Notes: generated from the sequence alone by a model not told the origin. A stretch of 64,000 nt of DNA from Sphingobium terrigena (GCF_003591655.1 NZ_QVRA01000015.1:1-64000); one strand, 5' to 3'; numbered from the stretch's first letter, positions 8,932-18,145 are shown. A program made the numbers and translations.

Positions 8932-10155
8932 ATGGCACTTACCGACATTGCGATTCGAAACGCGAAGCCCCGGGAGAAGTCATACAAGATGGGCGACAGC
9001 CTTGGACTCTTCGTTCAGGTAGAGCCCACGGGTGGCAAGCTTTGGCGGTTCAAGTATCGAATCCACGGGAGGGAGCGAAAGCTGGCGATCGGCACGTACC
9101 CCGCTATCAGTCTTGCCGAAGCTCGGCGGAAGCGGGATGCGGCACGCGAGATGGTAGCCCAGGGACAAGATCCTTCGATCGAGAAACGGCGCGCCAAGTT
9201 GCGCGGGGAGCTCGGGGCGGCATCAACATTCTCGGCGGTTTCGGCTGAATTCTGCGAAAAGCGCAAGCAGGATGGCCAAAAGCGTTGGGCCCCCGCCACG
9301 GCTGCTCGCAGCGAATACCTTTTATCACTTCTGAAGGTCTCGATCGGTAACATGCCGATCGCTGATATTCAGCCAATCGATATTCTTGGCGCGGTTCGAA
9401 GAATTGAGAAAAGAGGGAAGCTTGAGAGCGCCCGGCGAACCTTACAGCTGGCCGGCGCCGTGTTTCGATACGCCGTTGCCACGGCCCGAATTCCGTCTGA
9501 TCCTACACGCGATTTGCGTGGAGCGCTCAGAACTCCAACTGTTACGCATTATGGCGCCATTCTAGAGCCGGAGCGAGTTGGAGACCTGCTTCGCGCAATC
9601 GATGGATATGACGGTCAGCAGATCACCAAATTTGCATTACAACTGGCACCGCACGTCTTTGTCCGGCCTGGCGAATTACGCCACGCCGAGTGGAACGAAT
9701 TCGACCTTGAGGCCGCTCTCTGGACGATCCCTGCGGAAAAAACAAAAATGCGTAAAGCGCATCGGGTACCATTATCCCGGCAGGTCATCGCAATTCTAGA
9801 AATGACCCACAGGTTGACGGGACCCAAAGGCTACCTCTTTCCTTCTGTCAGGACACGGTCAAGGCCGATGAGCGATAATACAGTCAACGCAGGGCTTCGA
9901 CGCCTCGGCTATTCGACCGACGAAATGACCGCCCACGGGTTTCGCGCCATGGCATCAACCCTGTTGAACGAAAGTGGACTGTGGCACCCCGATGCTATCG
10001 AGCGCGCGCTGGCTCACGGCGACAGCGATAAGGTCCGCGCCGCCTATCACCGGGGTGCCCACTGGAAAGAGCGGGTCGAGATGGCGCAGTGGTGGAGCGA
10101 TTATCTTGATACTCTGCGTAACAGCGCCGGGTCTCACCATCTTACTCGATTGTGA
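8932..10155 (+). CDS. Tyrosine site-specific integrase (P4 type)
   Basis: A 407-residue integrase with an N-terminal DUF4102-like arm-binding domain (MALTDIAIRNAKPREKSYKM), a SAM-like core-binding domain at about 100-190 and a catalytic domain. Catalytic residues visible: Arg245 in RPGELR, Lys in TKMRKAHRVPLS (about 271-282), His335 and Arg338 in HGFRAM, His362, and Tyr372 in AAYHRG. The longer reading frame starts upstream at a TTG, but the ATG at 8932 fits the family N-terminus exactly. It lies about 200 bp from the tRNA-Gly end it presumably uses as attB, reading into the island. Confidence 0.96.
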   Translation: MALTDIAIRNAKPREKSYKMGDSLGLFVQVEPTGGKLWRFKYRIHGRERKLAIGTYPAISLAEARRKRDAAREMVAQGQDPSIEKRRAKLRGELGAASTFSAVSAEFCEKRKQDGQKRWAPATAARSEYLLSLLKVSIGNMPIADIQPIDILGAVRRIEKRGKLESARRTLQLAGAVFRYAVATARIPSDPTRDLRGALRTPTVTHYGAILEPERVGDLLRAIDGYDGQQITKFALQLAPHVFVRPGELRHAEWNEFDLEAALWTIPAEKTKMRKAHRVPLSRQVIAILEMTHRLTGPKGYLFPSVRTRSRPMSDNTVNAGLRRLGYSTDEMTAHGFRAMASTLLNESGLWHPDAIERALAHGDSDKVRAAYHRGAHWKERVEMAQWWSDYLDTLRNSAGSHHLTRL

Positions 10156-10292
10156 GCAAGACTGGCCGATTTCGGAATGTCGTCTTACCGGCGGGCAAGA
10201 GGGGATAGCCGTCGGTCCTCTTTAGGGCAGGAGACACGATCGTGGTCGGAAATAGCTGCCTGTCGCCCATCGACCAGTTGCGGACAGGGTAG

Positions 10293-10691
10293 CTACTGCT
10301 GCAAAACCCTATCATCGGACATATAGAAGAGCCCTGTCTCCTTCTTGAAGCCGAGAGCGCGCCAGACGCGGATGGCGTAGCGGCCTACTTCATCGCGGTC
10401 TTCGGTGGCGAACATATCCACGTCGCCTAACAGACTCGATAAGCGTTTACGCACGGCTTCTCGATCAAGAGGATCAGGCATGGCGCGAATATCTAAAATC
10501 GCAGCGTCAACAGCGTCTTGTAGAGGCTTGCGATCCTCTGGAGTGTCCGCGCCAGTGTAATGGCCGTCAGGTTTGAACTTCGATTGTTTGAGAAGGGCGG
10601 TCAGCGCAGGTCGTTCTGGAGGTGGTGAAGCCTTGGCGCATCCTGTAAGGGCCAGTGAGATCAGTACGGTATATTTGACATAGCACAGCAT
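10293..10691 (-). CDS. Small predicted lipoprotein, function unknown
   Basis: 132 residues. A short hydrophobic signal ends in a lipobox (LALTGC, Cys18), so an exported lipid-anchored protein is likely. The rest is soluble, charged and helical, ending in ALGFKKETGLFYMSDD. I do not recognise the family with confidence; it vaguely resembles DUF4844-type proteins. It is convergent with the integrase, with 137 bp of featureless sequence between them. The region 10692-10959 upstream shows no gene. Confidence 0.62.
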   Translation of the reverse strand: MLCYVKYTVLISLALTGCAKASPPPERPALTALLKQSKFKPDGHYTGADTPEDRKPLQDAVDAAILDIRAMPDPLDREAVRKRLSSLLGDVDMFATEDRDEVGRYAIRVWRALGFKKETGLFYMSDDRVLQQ

Positions 10692-10959
10692 ACCGCCATG
10701 TTATCAATGTCTGTGTCTGCTTTCCAGCATTCCGGCGCCGAGAGCCGACCGTCCACTAACCACCCTAGCCGGGCACCATGAAGGTGACAACGCCTTTGCC
10801 GGAACCTGCCCCCGGCGGAAACGACAATTTTTGGTCACTCCGCAAGATCAACCGCATCTTTGAAACCGGTCACTCATTCAGACGACAAATCGAAGGCTGA
10901 CGGATCAAATCTGGTGAGAAACGGACGTAGATGCTATCGTTGCCCTGCGCTGCCCGAAA

Positions 10960-11184
10960 ATGAAGGAGGCCGTAATCGCCAAGTTTGTCGCTATGATCGG
11001 AGTCCTGTTTGCCCTCGCTGGCGTTTTCCTCAACGTGAGCGCTAACCTGCTCTACGGCCGCCCCTTTGTGTTCAGCGCTCAGTGTTGGTCGATAGCAATC
11101 AGCGTTTTCGCGGTGGCGTTCGGTGTAACAGCCGTCAGTCTCTGCTTCTATTCCGTCCGCGAACGCACTCGGAGGCGAAGATAA
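10960..11184 (+). CDS. Small two-helix membrane protein
   Basis: 74 residues with two strongly hydrophobic segments (about 8-30 and 43-66), a short linker and a basic end (RERTRRRR) that would stay in the cytoplasm. No family is recognised. It is isolated in the island between the lipoprotein and the broken ardA; the start is supported only weakly, since there is no strong ribosome binding site. Confidence 0.45.
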   Translation: MKEAVIAKFVAMIGVLFALAGVFLNVSANLLYGRPFVFSAQCWSIAISVFAVAFGVTAVSLCFYSVRERTRRRR

Positions 11185-11237
11185 GGTCGAATGACCCCTA
11201 AATTGGCGCATTTCTGTCAAAGCTTTGGAAAATTGAC

Positions 11238-11534
11238 ATGAGAAATAGGTCGTCCCGTGCGTGCCGCCCCGGCCTCGACACCGTAAACGCACTGGCCCGT
11301 TTCATCGCCGAGCATGGCGGGTTGGGCGCGGCGCTGCTCGACCATTGCGACGACGACCTTGAGGAAGGCCGCGAGGCATTGGAGGATCGTTACCTTGGCA
11401 CTATGCCAGCCTTGATGATTATGTGCAGGAGGTGACGGAAGAAGCCACCGCTATCCTACAAACGCTGCGCTACTACATCGACTATCAGGCCATGGCCCGT
11501 GACCCAGAAATCATGTTTGGTCCCGGGATTTGAT
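11238..11534 (+). pseudogene. ardA: ArdA antirestriction protein remnant
   Basis: The first frame gives LARFIAEHGGLGAALLDH...LEDRYLG. After a frameshift near 11397 the next frame continues HYASLDDYVQEVTEEATAI and RYYIDYQAMARDPEI. Together these match the C-terminal half of ArdA, a DNA-mimic protein that blocks type I restriction during transfer. The N-terminal half is absent, one frameshift is present, and the 3' end is cut where the transposase remnant begins (11515). No functional product is expected. Confidence 0.82.
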
Positions 11535-11682
11535 GGTGCGGGTCTGATGTGAAGCGCTGGGATACTTTTGTCCAGCATTTGCAGATGAACTCGTAGGGGG
11601 TGATGCCCTGGAGGGTCTTCAACCGCTTGGCGAAGTTGTAGGCGACGATGAAGTTGGCTAGATGTTCGCGCAGTTCGTAGCA
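11515..11682 (-). pseudogene. Transposase C-terminal remnant (IS481-like)
   Basis: The leftward frame contains YELREHLANFIVAYNFAKR, then LKTLQGITPYEFICKCW and HHQIPGPN. This is the conserved tail of integrase-core (DDE) transposases of the IS481 type. Upstream of residue 85 of the open frame the similarity stops, so only about 56 residues survive. Its 3' end abuts the broken ardA, suggesting that the insertion truncated that gene and most of the IS was later lost. Confidence 0.75.
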
Positions 11683-12014
11683 GATGGTTGGGCGAAGCTT
11701 CACAAGATCCAGTCCTTCGTGACGAAGCTCCGCCCGCGCCCTGAGCACCCGGCCAAATGAACGGCTGATTGCGGGATCAGAATATGACGTCAGTTGCCTC
11801 GCGCCCGATGACATGGTCAGGCAGCTAAACACGAAAAGACGCCGGCGCGGTGGGGGGTACGCCGGGGCCCATCGAAGGTTGCCTCGTTGATCGGAAAGAA
11901 TCGGAGACACCGATGATGATCGAGCCAATATCATACAGAAAAGTTAACGGCAGAGCCGATTGCCAGCAGGTCACGCCGCATCGCTTTGAAACGGCAGCGA
12001 GACGCCCAGCCCCA

Positions 12015-12968
12015 TCATCGGGGGGAAAGGCATGGCAGGGGGGCCATCAGATCCGCATCCCGCAATATCTGGCTCAGGCCATCATGCAGGCTGATGGTGG
12101 GCTGCCACTGCAGGACATCCCTTGCGCGCGCAATGTCGAGGCAGGAGAATCTGGGATCGGTCCTGTCGGCTTCCACATTGACCTTGTTAAGTTCCAACCC
12201 GCTCAGTTCCTCGACCATCGCGATTAGCTGGTTGATCGATGTTCCCTGGCCCGTCGCGATGTTGACGATCCCGGCACCCTTGGCATGCACGGCCGCGGCG
12301 ATGGCTTTCTGGACGTCGATCACATTGACATAATCCCTCTGCATCTCACCATTTCCCAAAACCGTGAAAGGCGATCCGCTCTTGAGGGCGCTGATCATGG
12401 TGGGAATGACGCCAAAGCCGGGCTTGATCGTCTGACCGGAGCCATAGGCATTCGATACGCGCAGGATCGACACGTCCAGCGCGATCTGCGCGGCGGACAG
12501 AAGGCTCGTTTCGACGATCATCTTTTCCAGGCCATATTCGGTCTGCGGATTGCAGGGCGACTGTTCATTCAGGGTCGTAAGGGCAGTATTGCCGTAGATG
12601 GCACCGCCGGACGATAGGTAGATATAATGGGCATGGCTGCGATGGTTGAGGAGGCCATCGATCATCCGCAAATGCGGTCTGATCCGCGTATTGATGTCCC
12701 TTTCCTGGGCAGTGCGCCCACGGCCCTGAGACACCAGATCGATGATGACATCGGCCTCGCTCAGCCAATCCAGATCGATGGTTTCGAAATCTTCGATCAT
12801 ATGGGGTTCGGGAAGATCGGAAGCGTGGAGGAACGTGGACTTTGTCCGTTTCACCCAATGAAGATCGATGTTTTCGTCTTTACACAAATAGTTAATAAGT
12901 CTGAAACCTATAAATCCAGTACCACCAAGCACTATGACGTTCTTTTTAGCGTTAGTATGGCCCGGCAT
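12015..12968 (-). CDS. NAD-dependent epimerase/dehydratase family protein
   Basis: 317 residues of an extended short-chain dehydrogenase. GGTGFIG (15-21) binds NAD(P); Ser120 in YLSSGGAIYG with Tyr145 and Lys149 in YGLEK forms the catalytic triad; RVSNAYG and GNGEMQRDYVNVIDV are typical of UDP-glucose 4-epimerase-like enzymes acting on nucleotide sugars. A strong GGAGG lies 9 bp before the chosen ATG. It stands alone in the island with no other sugar genes, so the substrate is unknown; it could alter a surface polysaccharide. Complete and without frameshift. Confidence 0.88.
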   Translation of the reverse strand: MPGHTNAKKNVIVLGGTGFIGFRLINYLCKDENIDLHWVKRTKSTFLHASDLPEPHMIEDFETIDLDWLSEADVIIDLVSQGRGRTAQERDINTRIRPHLRMIDGLLNHRSHAHYIYLSSGGAIYGNTALTTLNEQSPCNPQTEYGLEKMIVETSLLSAAQIALDVSILRVSNAYGSGQTIKPGFGVIPTMISALKSGSPFTVLGNGEMQRDYVNVIDVQKAIAAAVHAKGAGIVNIATGQGTSINQLIAMVEELSGLELNKVNVEADRTDPRFSCLDIARARDVLQWQPTISLHDGLSQILRDADLMAPLPCLSPR

Positions 12969-13584
12969 TGAAAATACCTCCAATATCAATCCTCCTAATT
13001 ATAGCCATGTAACTGAATTTGAATGGCTGTAATCAGAAGATGGTTTCCCACTTCCGATCACTCTCCTTCAATTGTGTCCCATTCCGAAATCAGATATTTC
13101 AATGAGGGGCGCCATTATATTTTGTGATTGCATCGGCACTTTATCAAAAGCCTCGCTACCTTGAAATAGGAAATGCGAAAGGCTGACCTTCTCACAAGGC
13201 CAGCCCATTCTCACGAGCAGGAAGCCCAACTCCTGGAACGCGCGGTCAACTCTATCTGCGCAACACCGTGACGTCTATTCACTGCACGCTGCACTCAGTT
13301 CCGATGCCATCAGGGCTTGTAAGCGTCGCGCATCTCTCCGCCCCAACCAGCGATAGGCGCTGCCTCCGATGTTACAGGCTGCGGGACCAAGCTGACGCAC
13401 TATTCTTTCTAGCCTCATCTATCGCGTCGTTGAACGCAAGTCCGGCAAGCTGATAGCGAGTCCATCGCACGGTCGCCCCGGCGGCATGAATAGCGCCCAC
13501 CGAGTCAGCCACGCGCATAACCGGCCCGTTGAATGTCCGCAACCGGGCAAGCGCCATTGTGATCTCAATGGCAATAAGTGGCCG
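12969..13584. other. AT-rich intergenic stretch without a clear gene
   Basis: 12970-13260 is visibly AT-rich against its neighbours and holds no convincing reading frame. A 61-codon leftward frame at 13372-13557 (starting MALARLRTFNGPV) has reasonable residue composition but no clear ribosome binding site and no recognisable family; I leave it uncalled. Confidence 0.4.
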
Positions 13585-14061
13585 CTATCGGGCATAGGAT
13601 TGGCCGCTCCAAGGCATCCACCAAAACCAGATCGGTGGTGAAGTTCCCTGTTGATTGGGACCGAACGCAAAATCTCCTTTTCCGTTCTGAACATCAGTTA
13701 AGGCGGTCAGGATGTTGTCGCATCGTTCCTCTCCCACAAACAGCTCTAAGCGGTCGTTCGTCAGCTGCAACTGAAGGTCAGAAAAGAACGGGTCAAAAAT
13801 GATCCGAAGCTTTTCGAAATCATCGTTCTTCGGATCGCCATAGCCCGGAACGGAGGAAATCGATGGTGTCGGCCGACTAAGCTTGATGGTCCTATGAACT
13901 GCCTCAGCGGCGGATCGCATGTATGTGAGCAATTCAACTAATGCGCCGCACGCGGCCGGTTCGGCTGAAAAGTGCCACCCCTGATTCGAACTTCGGGAGG
14001 CCGAGTAGCGCCAGACAAAAACCTGTCCGCGCATCTGCCAGTTCGCGACATCTTCGTTCAT
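13585..14061 (-). CDS. Hypothetical protein
   Basis: 158 residues with a balanced, protein-like composition: an acidic C-terminal half containing FDPFFSDLQLQLTNDRLELFVGEERCDNILTAL, ending with a Trp-rich PIWFWWMPWSG. No signal peptide or membrane helix is seen. I do not recognise a family. It shares strand and spacing with the next hypothetical gene (14139-14492), separated by 77 bp, so the two may form a small operon of island genes of unknown role. Confidence 0.6.
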   Translation of the reverse strand: MNEDVANWQMRGQVFVWRYSASRSSNQGWHFSAEPAACGALVELLTYMRSAAEAVHRTIKLSRPTPSISSVPGYGDPKNDDFEKLRIIFDPFFSDLQLQLTNDRLELFVGEERCDNILTALTDVQNGKGDFAFGPNQQGTSPPIWFWWMPWSGQSYAR

Positions 14062-14138
14062 TCGACTATCCTACCAGGCATCACAAGCGTCCGCTATCCG
14101 AGCACGTCACGCCCTTGCTCAACGGCAAAAAGTGGTCG

Positions 14139-14492
14139 TCAGCCGATGCCTTTCACAGTGTAAGGATAAGTAGCCTCCCGAAGCATTGACATCGTTTCGC
14201 CGTCGTCTCTGCCGTTGGCCAGAGCCCACTCTTCAACGAGCCGGATCGGTGCATTGAGGTCAGCCCGATCCATGACGAGATTGGTAGGCGCGAGGCCAGC
14301 GGGTTCGATCAATGCTTCGATCAATGCATTGACGTATGGCGTGGTTAAAAAATCGATGCGAGGGCCATCCGCGAATTTTGAGTGCAGCAAGATCGACAGA
14401 ATAGGCATCGCGTGCTGCCGGTTGACCCGAATGACAACATCGTCGTCAGTATGGGCAATGGCGATGCCCGGAGCTGTGCGTTGAGATTGCAT
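14139..14492 (-). CDS. Hypothetical protein
   Basis: 117 residues, soluble, with an N-terminal beta-rich half (GIAIAHTDDDVVIRVNRQ) and a helical C-terminal half (APIRLVEEWALANGRDDGETMSMLREA). No known motif is recognised. It is upstream of, and in the same direction as, the hypothetical gene ending at 13585. Confidence 0.5.
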   Translation of the reverse strand: MQSQRTAPGIAIAHTDDDVVIRVNRQHAMPILSILLHSKFADGPRIDFLTTPYVNALIEALIEPAGLAPTNLVMDRADLNAPIRLVEEWALANGRDDGETMSMLREATYPYTVKGIG

Positions 14493-14707
14493 GCCTTTTC
14501 ATAAGAAGTTTTTTGCGGGAGGCAAACTAATGTCCGCTCTCTGGCGACCCAAGACGCCTTCGAGATGGCGATTTCTGGTCGGCGGCTGACCGGCAGCCTT
14601 CTGTCTCCAGATGGGCAGCGAAAATCCGAACGAATGACCGCTTCCGGGAAACGGAAATGGAGCGCTGAACGGCGACAAGTGGCGCAAAGGGGCCGTCGCC
14701 ACTGAGC

Positions 14708-14977
14708 GGATGGCGATACGGATTTATCGACCGCGGCCATGGACATGTCGGCCCTGCCGTCGGTATCGGCCTGCCGATGAGTATCATCGCCACCATCATG
14801 AATTCGGCCACCGGCCAGCCCATCCAGAAAATGACCTTTGGCCGCATGCCCAAGCCCTGGGCGAGCTTCAACCTGGAGAGTGGCGAACTCGTGACCGCCG
14901 ACCGGGTCCACGTCGGCAAGCCTGCACCGGGCAAATTCGTCGCACCGGTCGAGGTCTGGGTCACGCCCAAGGGCTGA
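14708..14977 (+). other. Possible coding remnant before the parB region
   Basis: A frame without a credible upstream start reads GFIDRGHGHVGPAVGIGLPM and, later, PKPWASFNLESGELVTADR and KFVAPVEVWVTPKG, then stops. The composition is protein-like, with a 66-codon ATG start at 14777. I cannot assign a family; it may be the end of a gene whose front has been lost, or a short gene. 14493-14707 shows nothing convincing. Confidence 0.35.
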
Positions 14978-15091
14978 CACTGACAAAAGACCATGGCGTG
15001 TCCTTGGCCGGACCGCGCTCTATGTCGCTGCGCGCCACCGAGCCTGCGCTGCGCTTGTCTCGTCCCTCCCGGGTGACGATCGCTCACGTGT

Positions 15092-15138
15092 GCCGGTCAC
15101 TGACCGGCCAGCCTCATCGCGCGGGGCGCGATGAGGCT
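15092..15138. promoter_or_regulatory. Two adjacent perfect inverted repeats upstream of parB-like gene
   Basis: GCCGGTCA (15093-15100 approx.), one centre base, TGACCGGC is a perfect 8-bp palindrome. Directly after it, a 13-bp arm at 15110-15122 pairs perfectly with 15126-15138 around a GGG loop. They sit in the 350-bp leader before the ParB-like gene at 15343. A partition or operator site, or a transcription attenuator, would each fit; none is proven. Confidence 0.5.
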
Positions 15139-15342
15139 GTTGCGGCTCCGAACAAGCGGGGTGGGCGTCCCTCTCCTCTAGTCCCGCCGCGGCGTGCCGC
15201 AAACCGCGCTGCGCGCGGCTCCTCCTCTTGCGTTCCGGCCTTTCAGGTGCAGCCCGCCTTGTTCGGCGGGACTGCCGGATCGCTCCTGCCGCCCACCCCG
15301 CCGTCCGGGGCCGGTGCGCTGTTAGAGAAGGAGCAGAAAGAC

Positions 15343-17100
15343 ATGGAACTCAAGCATATCGACATCGCCTGCCTCTCGGTCTCGCCCGCCAACATGCGCG
15401 GCGTGAAGAAGCAGCCCGACCTCACCAACATCCTGCCCTCCGTGCGAGCGCGGGGCATACTCGTGCCGCTGATCGTGCGGCAGAACGGGTCGCCCACCAC
15501 CTATGAGATCGTGGCAGGCAAGCGGCGCTATCATGCCGCCCTTGCCGTGGCGCAGGAGAGTGGCGGCATCGATCCGCTGCCCTGCGCGGTCATGGAAGCA
15601 GGCGACGATGCCGCCGCGCTCGAAGCCTCGCTGATCGAGAATATCGCCCGGCTCGATCCCGACGAAGTGACCCGCTGGGAGAGTTTTACCCGGCTGGTGA
15701 AGGAAGGCCGTTCGCCCGAAGACATTGCGCTGACCTTTGGCTTGACCTCGCTGCAGGTGAAGCGGACGCTGGCGCTGGGCAATCTGCTGCCACGTATCCG
15801 CACCCTCTATCGCAATGGGCATATCGACGCCGTTACCGTTCGTCACCTGACGTTAGCGTCCCGGCCAAGGCAGCGCGAATGGCTGGCCCTGCTGGACGAT
15901 GGCAGCGCCTACGCCCCGACTGGCCACGCGCTCAAAAGCTGGCTGATGGGCGGTCACGCCATCGCCACCGGCAAAGCGCTGTTCGACCTCTCCCTCTATA
16001 CTGGCGAGATCATCGCCGACCTGTTCGGCGAAGACAGCTATTTTGCCGATGCGACCCAGTTCTGGCAGGCGCAGGAAGACGCGATCAGCGCGCTGGCGGA
16101 GGACTATCGCGAAGCGGGATGGAACGATGTGCTTGTCCTGCCCCGCGGCGAGACCTTCCATCATTGGGAGCATGTCCATTGCCCGAAGAAGAAGGGCGGT
16201 CGCATCTATATCGCGGTCGGCCATGGCGGCGACGTTGCGGTCCATGAGGGCTATATCAGCCAGAAGGAAGCGCGGCGTCTGGAACGCGGCGACGTACTGG
16301 AAAAGCCGGTTCGTCCCGAACTCTCCGCCCCCCTGGCCAGCTATGTCGACCTGCATCGGCATGCTGCCGTGCGGGCCAGACTTGCCTGCGCGCCTTCCAT
16401 CGCGCTGCGGGTCATGACCGCACATGCAATCAGCGGCAGCAGCTTGTGGCGGGTGGATGTGGCATCCCAGCGTGGCGCGACCGACGCGATCAGCGAGAGC
16501 GTCGAGACCTGCGCATCGGAAACCGCGTTCGACCGCGAACGGCGCATCGCGCTCGACCTGCTTGGTCTCGATCCCGACACCCCGACCGTCACCGGCCGTG
16601 GCTATGATCGCGACATCAACGCCCTGTTCGCGCGACTGCTGACCATGGATGACCCCACCGTCATGGGCATCCTTGCCGTGGTGATGGCCGAGACGCTGGA
16701 ACCGGGATCAGCGATGATCGAGAGGCTGGGGCAGGAACTAAACGTCACCATGGCGAGCGTGTGGGAAACTGATAACACGCTGCTCGACCTCATCCGCGAC
16801 CGTGAAGTAATGAACCATATCCTTGCCGATGTGGCAGGCTTCGACATCGCCGAGGCCCATGCCAGGGCGACGGTCAAGGTCCAGCGCGGGATCGTGCATG
16901 ACTGTCTCACCGGTAGCAGCGGGCGCGGACGAGTCGAGGGCTGGGTGCCGCGCTGGATGCAGTTTCCGCCCAGCGGCTATACAACGCGCGGCGGGGTCGG
17001 CAGCGTCGAGAGGGCGCTGGAGATGTCCGCTCGCGAGGAGCAGCCGCGAGACGACACAGAGCTTGCGCCGGAGACCGAACCGGAACGGCAGGCTGCATGA
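15343..17100 (+). CDS. ParB/RepB-like partition family protein
   Basis: 585 residues. The N-terminal ParB nuclease-like domain shows the ordered motifs SPANMRGVKKQPDLTNI, GILVPLIVRQ, YEIVAGKRRYHAAL (the GxRRxxA box) and ALEASLIENIARLDPDEVTRWE, then a helix-turn-helix (DIALTFGLTSLQVKRTLALGNLLPRI). The remaining 400 residues are specific to plasmid- and ICE-borne homologues in sphingomonads and have no domain I can name. GAAGGAG precedes the ATG; the longer open frame upstream is not used. No ParA partner is nearby, so a role in maintenance or regulation of the excised element is inferred. Confidence 0.88.
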   Translation: MELKHIDIACLSVSPANMRGVKKQPDLTNILPSVRARGILVPLIVRQNGSPTTYEIVAGKRRYHAALAVAQESGGIDPLPCAVMEAGDDAAALEASLIENIARLDPDEVTRWESFTRLVKEGRSPEDIALTFGLTSLQVKRTLALGNLLPRIRTLYRNGHIDAVTVRHLTLASRPRQREWLALLDDGSAYAPTGHALKSWLMGGHAIATGKALFDLSLYTGEIIADLFGEDSYFADATQFWQAQEDAISALAEDYREAGWNDVLVLPRGETFHHWEHVHCPKKKGGRIYIAVGHGGDVAVHEGYISQKEARRLERGDVLEKPVRPELSAPLASYVDLHRHAAVRARLACAPSIALRVMTAHAISGSSLWRVDVASQRGATDAISESVETCASETAFDRERRIALDLLGLDPDTPTVTGRGYDRDINALFARLLTMDDPTVMGILAVVMAETLEPGSAMIERLGQELNVTMASVWETDNTLLDLIRDREVMNHILADVAGFDIAEAHARATVKVQRGIVHDCLTGSSGRGRVEGWVPRWMQFPPSGYTTRGGVGSVERALEMSAREEQPRDDTELAPETEPERQAA

Positions 17101-17210
17101 TCCCACCCCATGGCTGGCGGCGATCATGCCGCCAGCCATCTTTCTTTCCTCATCCGCCCCTGCCGATTTTTTGCTTGGCATGGGCGACATTTGCCGCAAG
17201 GCTTGGCCCC

Positions 17211-18131
17211 ATGAAATCGATCACGGACAAGGATGTGACCCTGCCGCTGGCCAAGCGCCGCGAACTGGATTTCGTAGTCGAGACGCTGCGCGATGGCTTT
17301 GCCACCGCTACGGGCAAGAAGTGCCACGAGAAATACCGGCAGGGCCGCATTCTCAAGATCATCCTGTTCGGCAGCTATGCGCGCGGCGACTGGGTCGAGG
17401 ACCCGGTCGGCCGCTATTTCTCCGACTTCGACATTCTCGTGGTGGTCAGCGGCGAGGACTTCACCGACGGCGCGGAGTTCTGGATGAAGACCGAGGCGAA
17501 GCTGCTCGACGCGCTCGCCGATGGGTCACGCCTGCGCACGCAGGTCAGCCCGATCTACCACAGCATCGAGGATGTGAACGCCCAGCTGAAGCTCGGCCGT
17601 TACTTCTTCATGGACATCGTGCGTGATGGCATAATCCTGTTCGAGGAACCGGATCATCCGCTGGCCGAACCGCAGCCGCTGGAGCCTGCTCAGGCGCTGC
17701 AGGAGACACAGGATTATTATGAGGAGTGGTTCGAAAGTGCGTCCTATTCCATAGAACGGGCGAGAAATAGCGTGGCGGATGGCCAGCTTAAATATGCTGC
17801 ATTCGACCTTCATCAGGCCAGTGAACGGCTATATCACTGCCTGTTTCTGGTCCGCACTTTATACAGCCCCAAGACCCACAATCTGAACCGTTTGCGCTCC
17901 CAGACCGAGCAGCTTGAGCCCCGCCTTGCCGCCGTCTGGCCCGCCGACACGAAGTTCGAGCGGCGCTGCTATGAGTTGCTGCGGGCGGCCTATGTGAAGG
18001 CGCGCTACTCGCGCCAATATGTCATCACGCCAGAGCAATTGGCATGGCTGAGCGAACGGGTTGCGCTGTTGCAGGACCTTATCCGCGAGCTCTGCAGCGC
18101 GCGGATCGAGGACCTCGCCCGAGCTGCCTAG
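17211..18131 (+). CDS. Nucleotidyltransferase-HEPN fusion protein
   Basis: 306 residues. The N-terminal domain has the minimal nucleotidyltransferase signature GSYARGD (54-60) followed by SDFD with Asp72 and Asp74. The C-terminal part (about 165-300) is a HEPN helical domain, with YAAFDLHQASERLYHCLFLV and HNLNRLRSQ. In MNT-HEPN toxin-antitoxin pairs the transferase neutralises the HEPN nuclease by nucleotidylating it; here both are on one chain. The usual R-x4-6-H nuclease motif is not evident, so it may be a regulator rather than a toxin. The start at 17211 excludes a Cys/Trp-rich leader. Confidence 0.78.
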   Translation: MKSITDKDVTLPLAKRRELDFVVETLRDGFATATGKKCHEKYRQGRILKIILFGSYARGDWVEDPVGRYFSDFDILVVVSGEDFTDGAEFWMKTEAKLLDALADGSRLRTQVSPIYHSIEDVNAQLKLGRYFFMDIVRDGIILFEEPDHPLAEPQPLEPAQALQETQDYYEEWFESASYSIERARNSVADGQLKYAAFDLHQASERLYHCLFLVRTLYSPKTHNLNRLRSQTEQLEPRLAAVWPADTKFERRCYELLRAAYVKARYSRQYVITPEQLAWLSERVALLQDLIRELCSARIEDLARAA

Positions 18132-18145
18132 CCTTTAACGTCGGC

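Noticed and set aside
14710..15342. Extending the ParB-like protein upstream to 14710
   Set aside because: The extra 211 residues are Arg/Pro-rich with no ParB features, and a strong GAAGGAG precedes the ATG at 15343.
15343..17100. Calling this a functional parAB partition locus
   Set aside because: No ParA ATPase lies nearby, and only the N-terminal third matches ParB.
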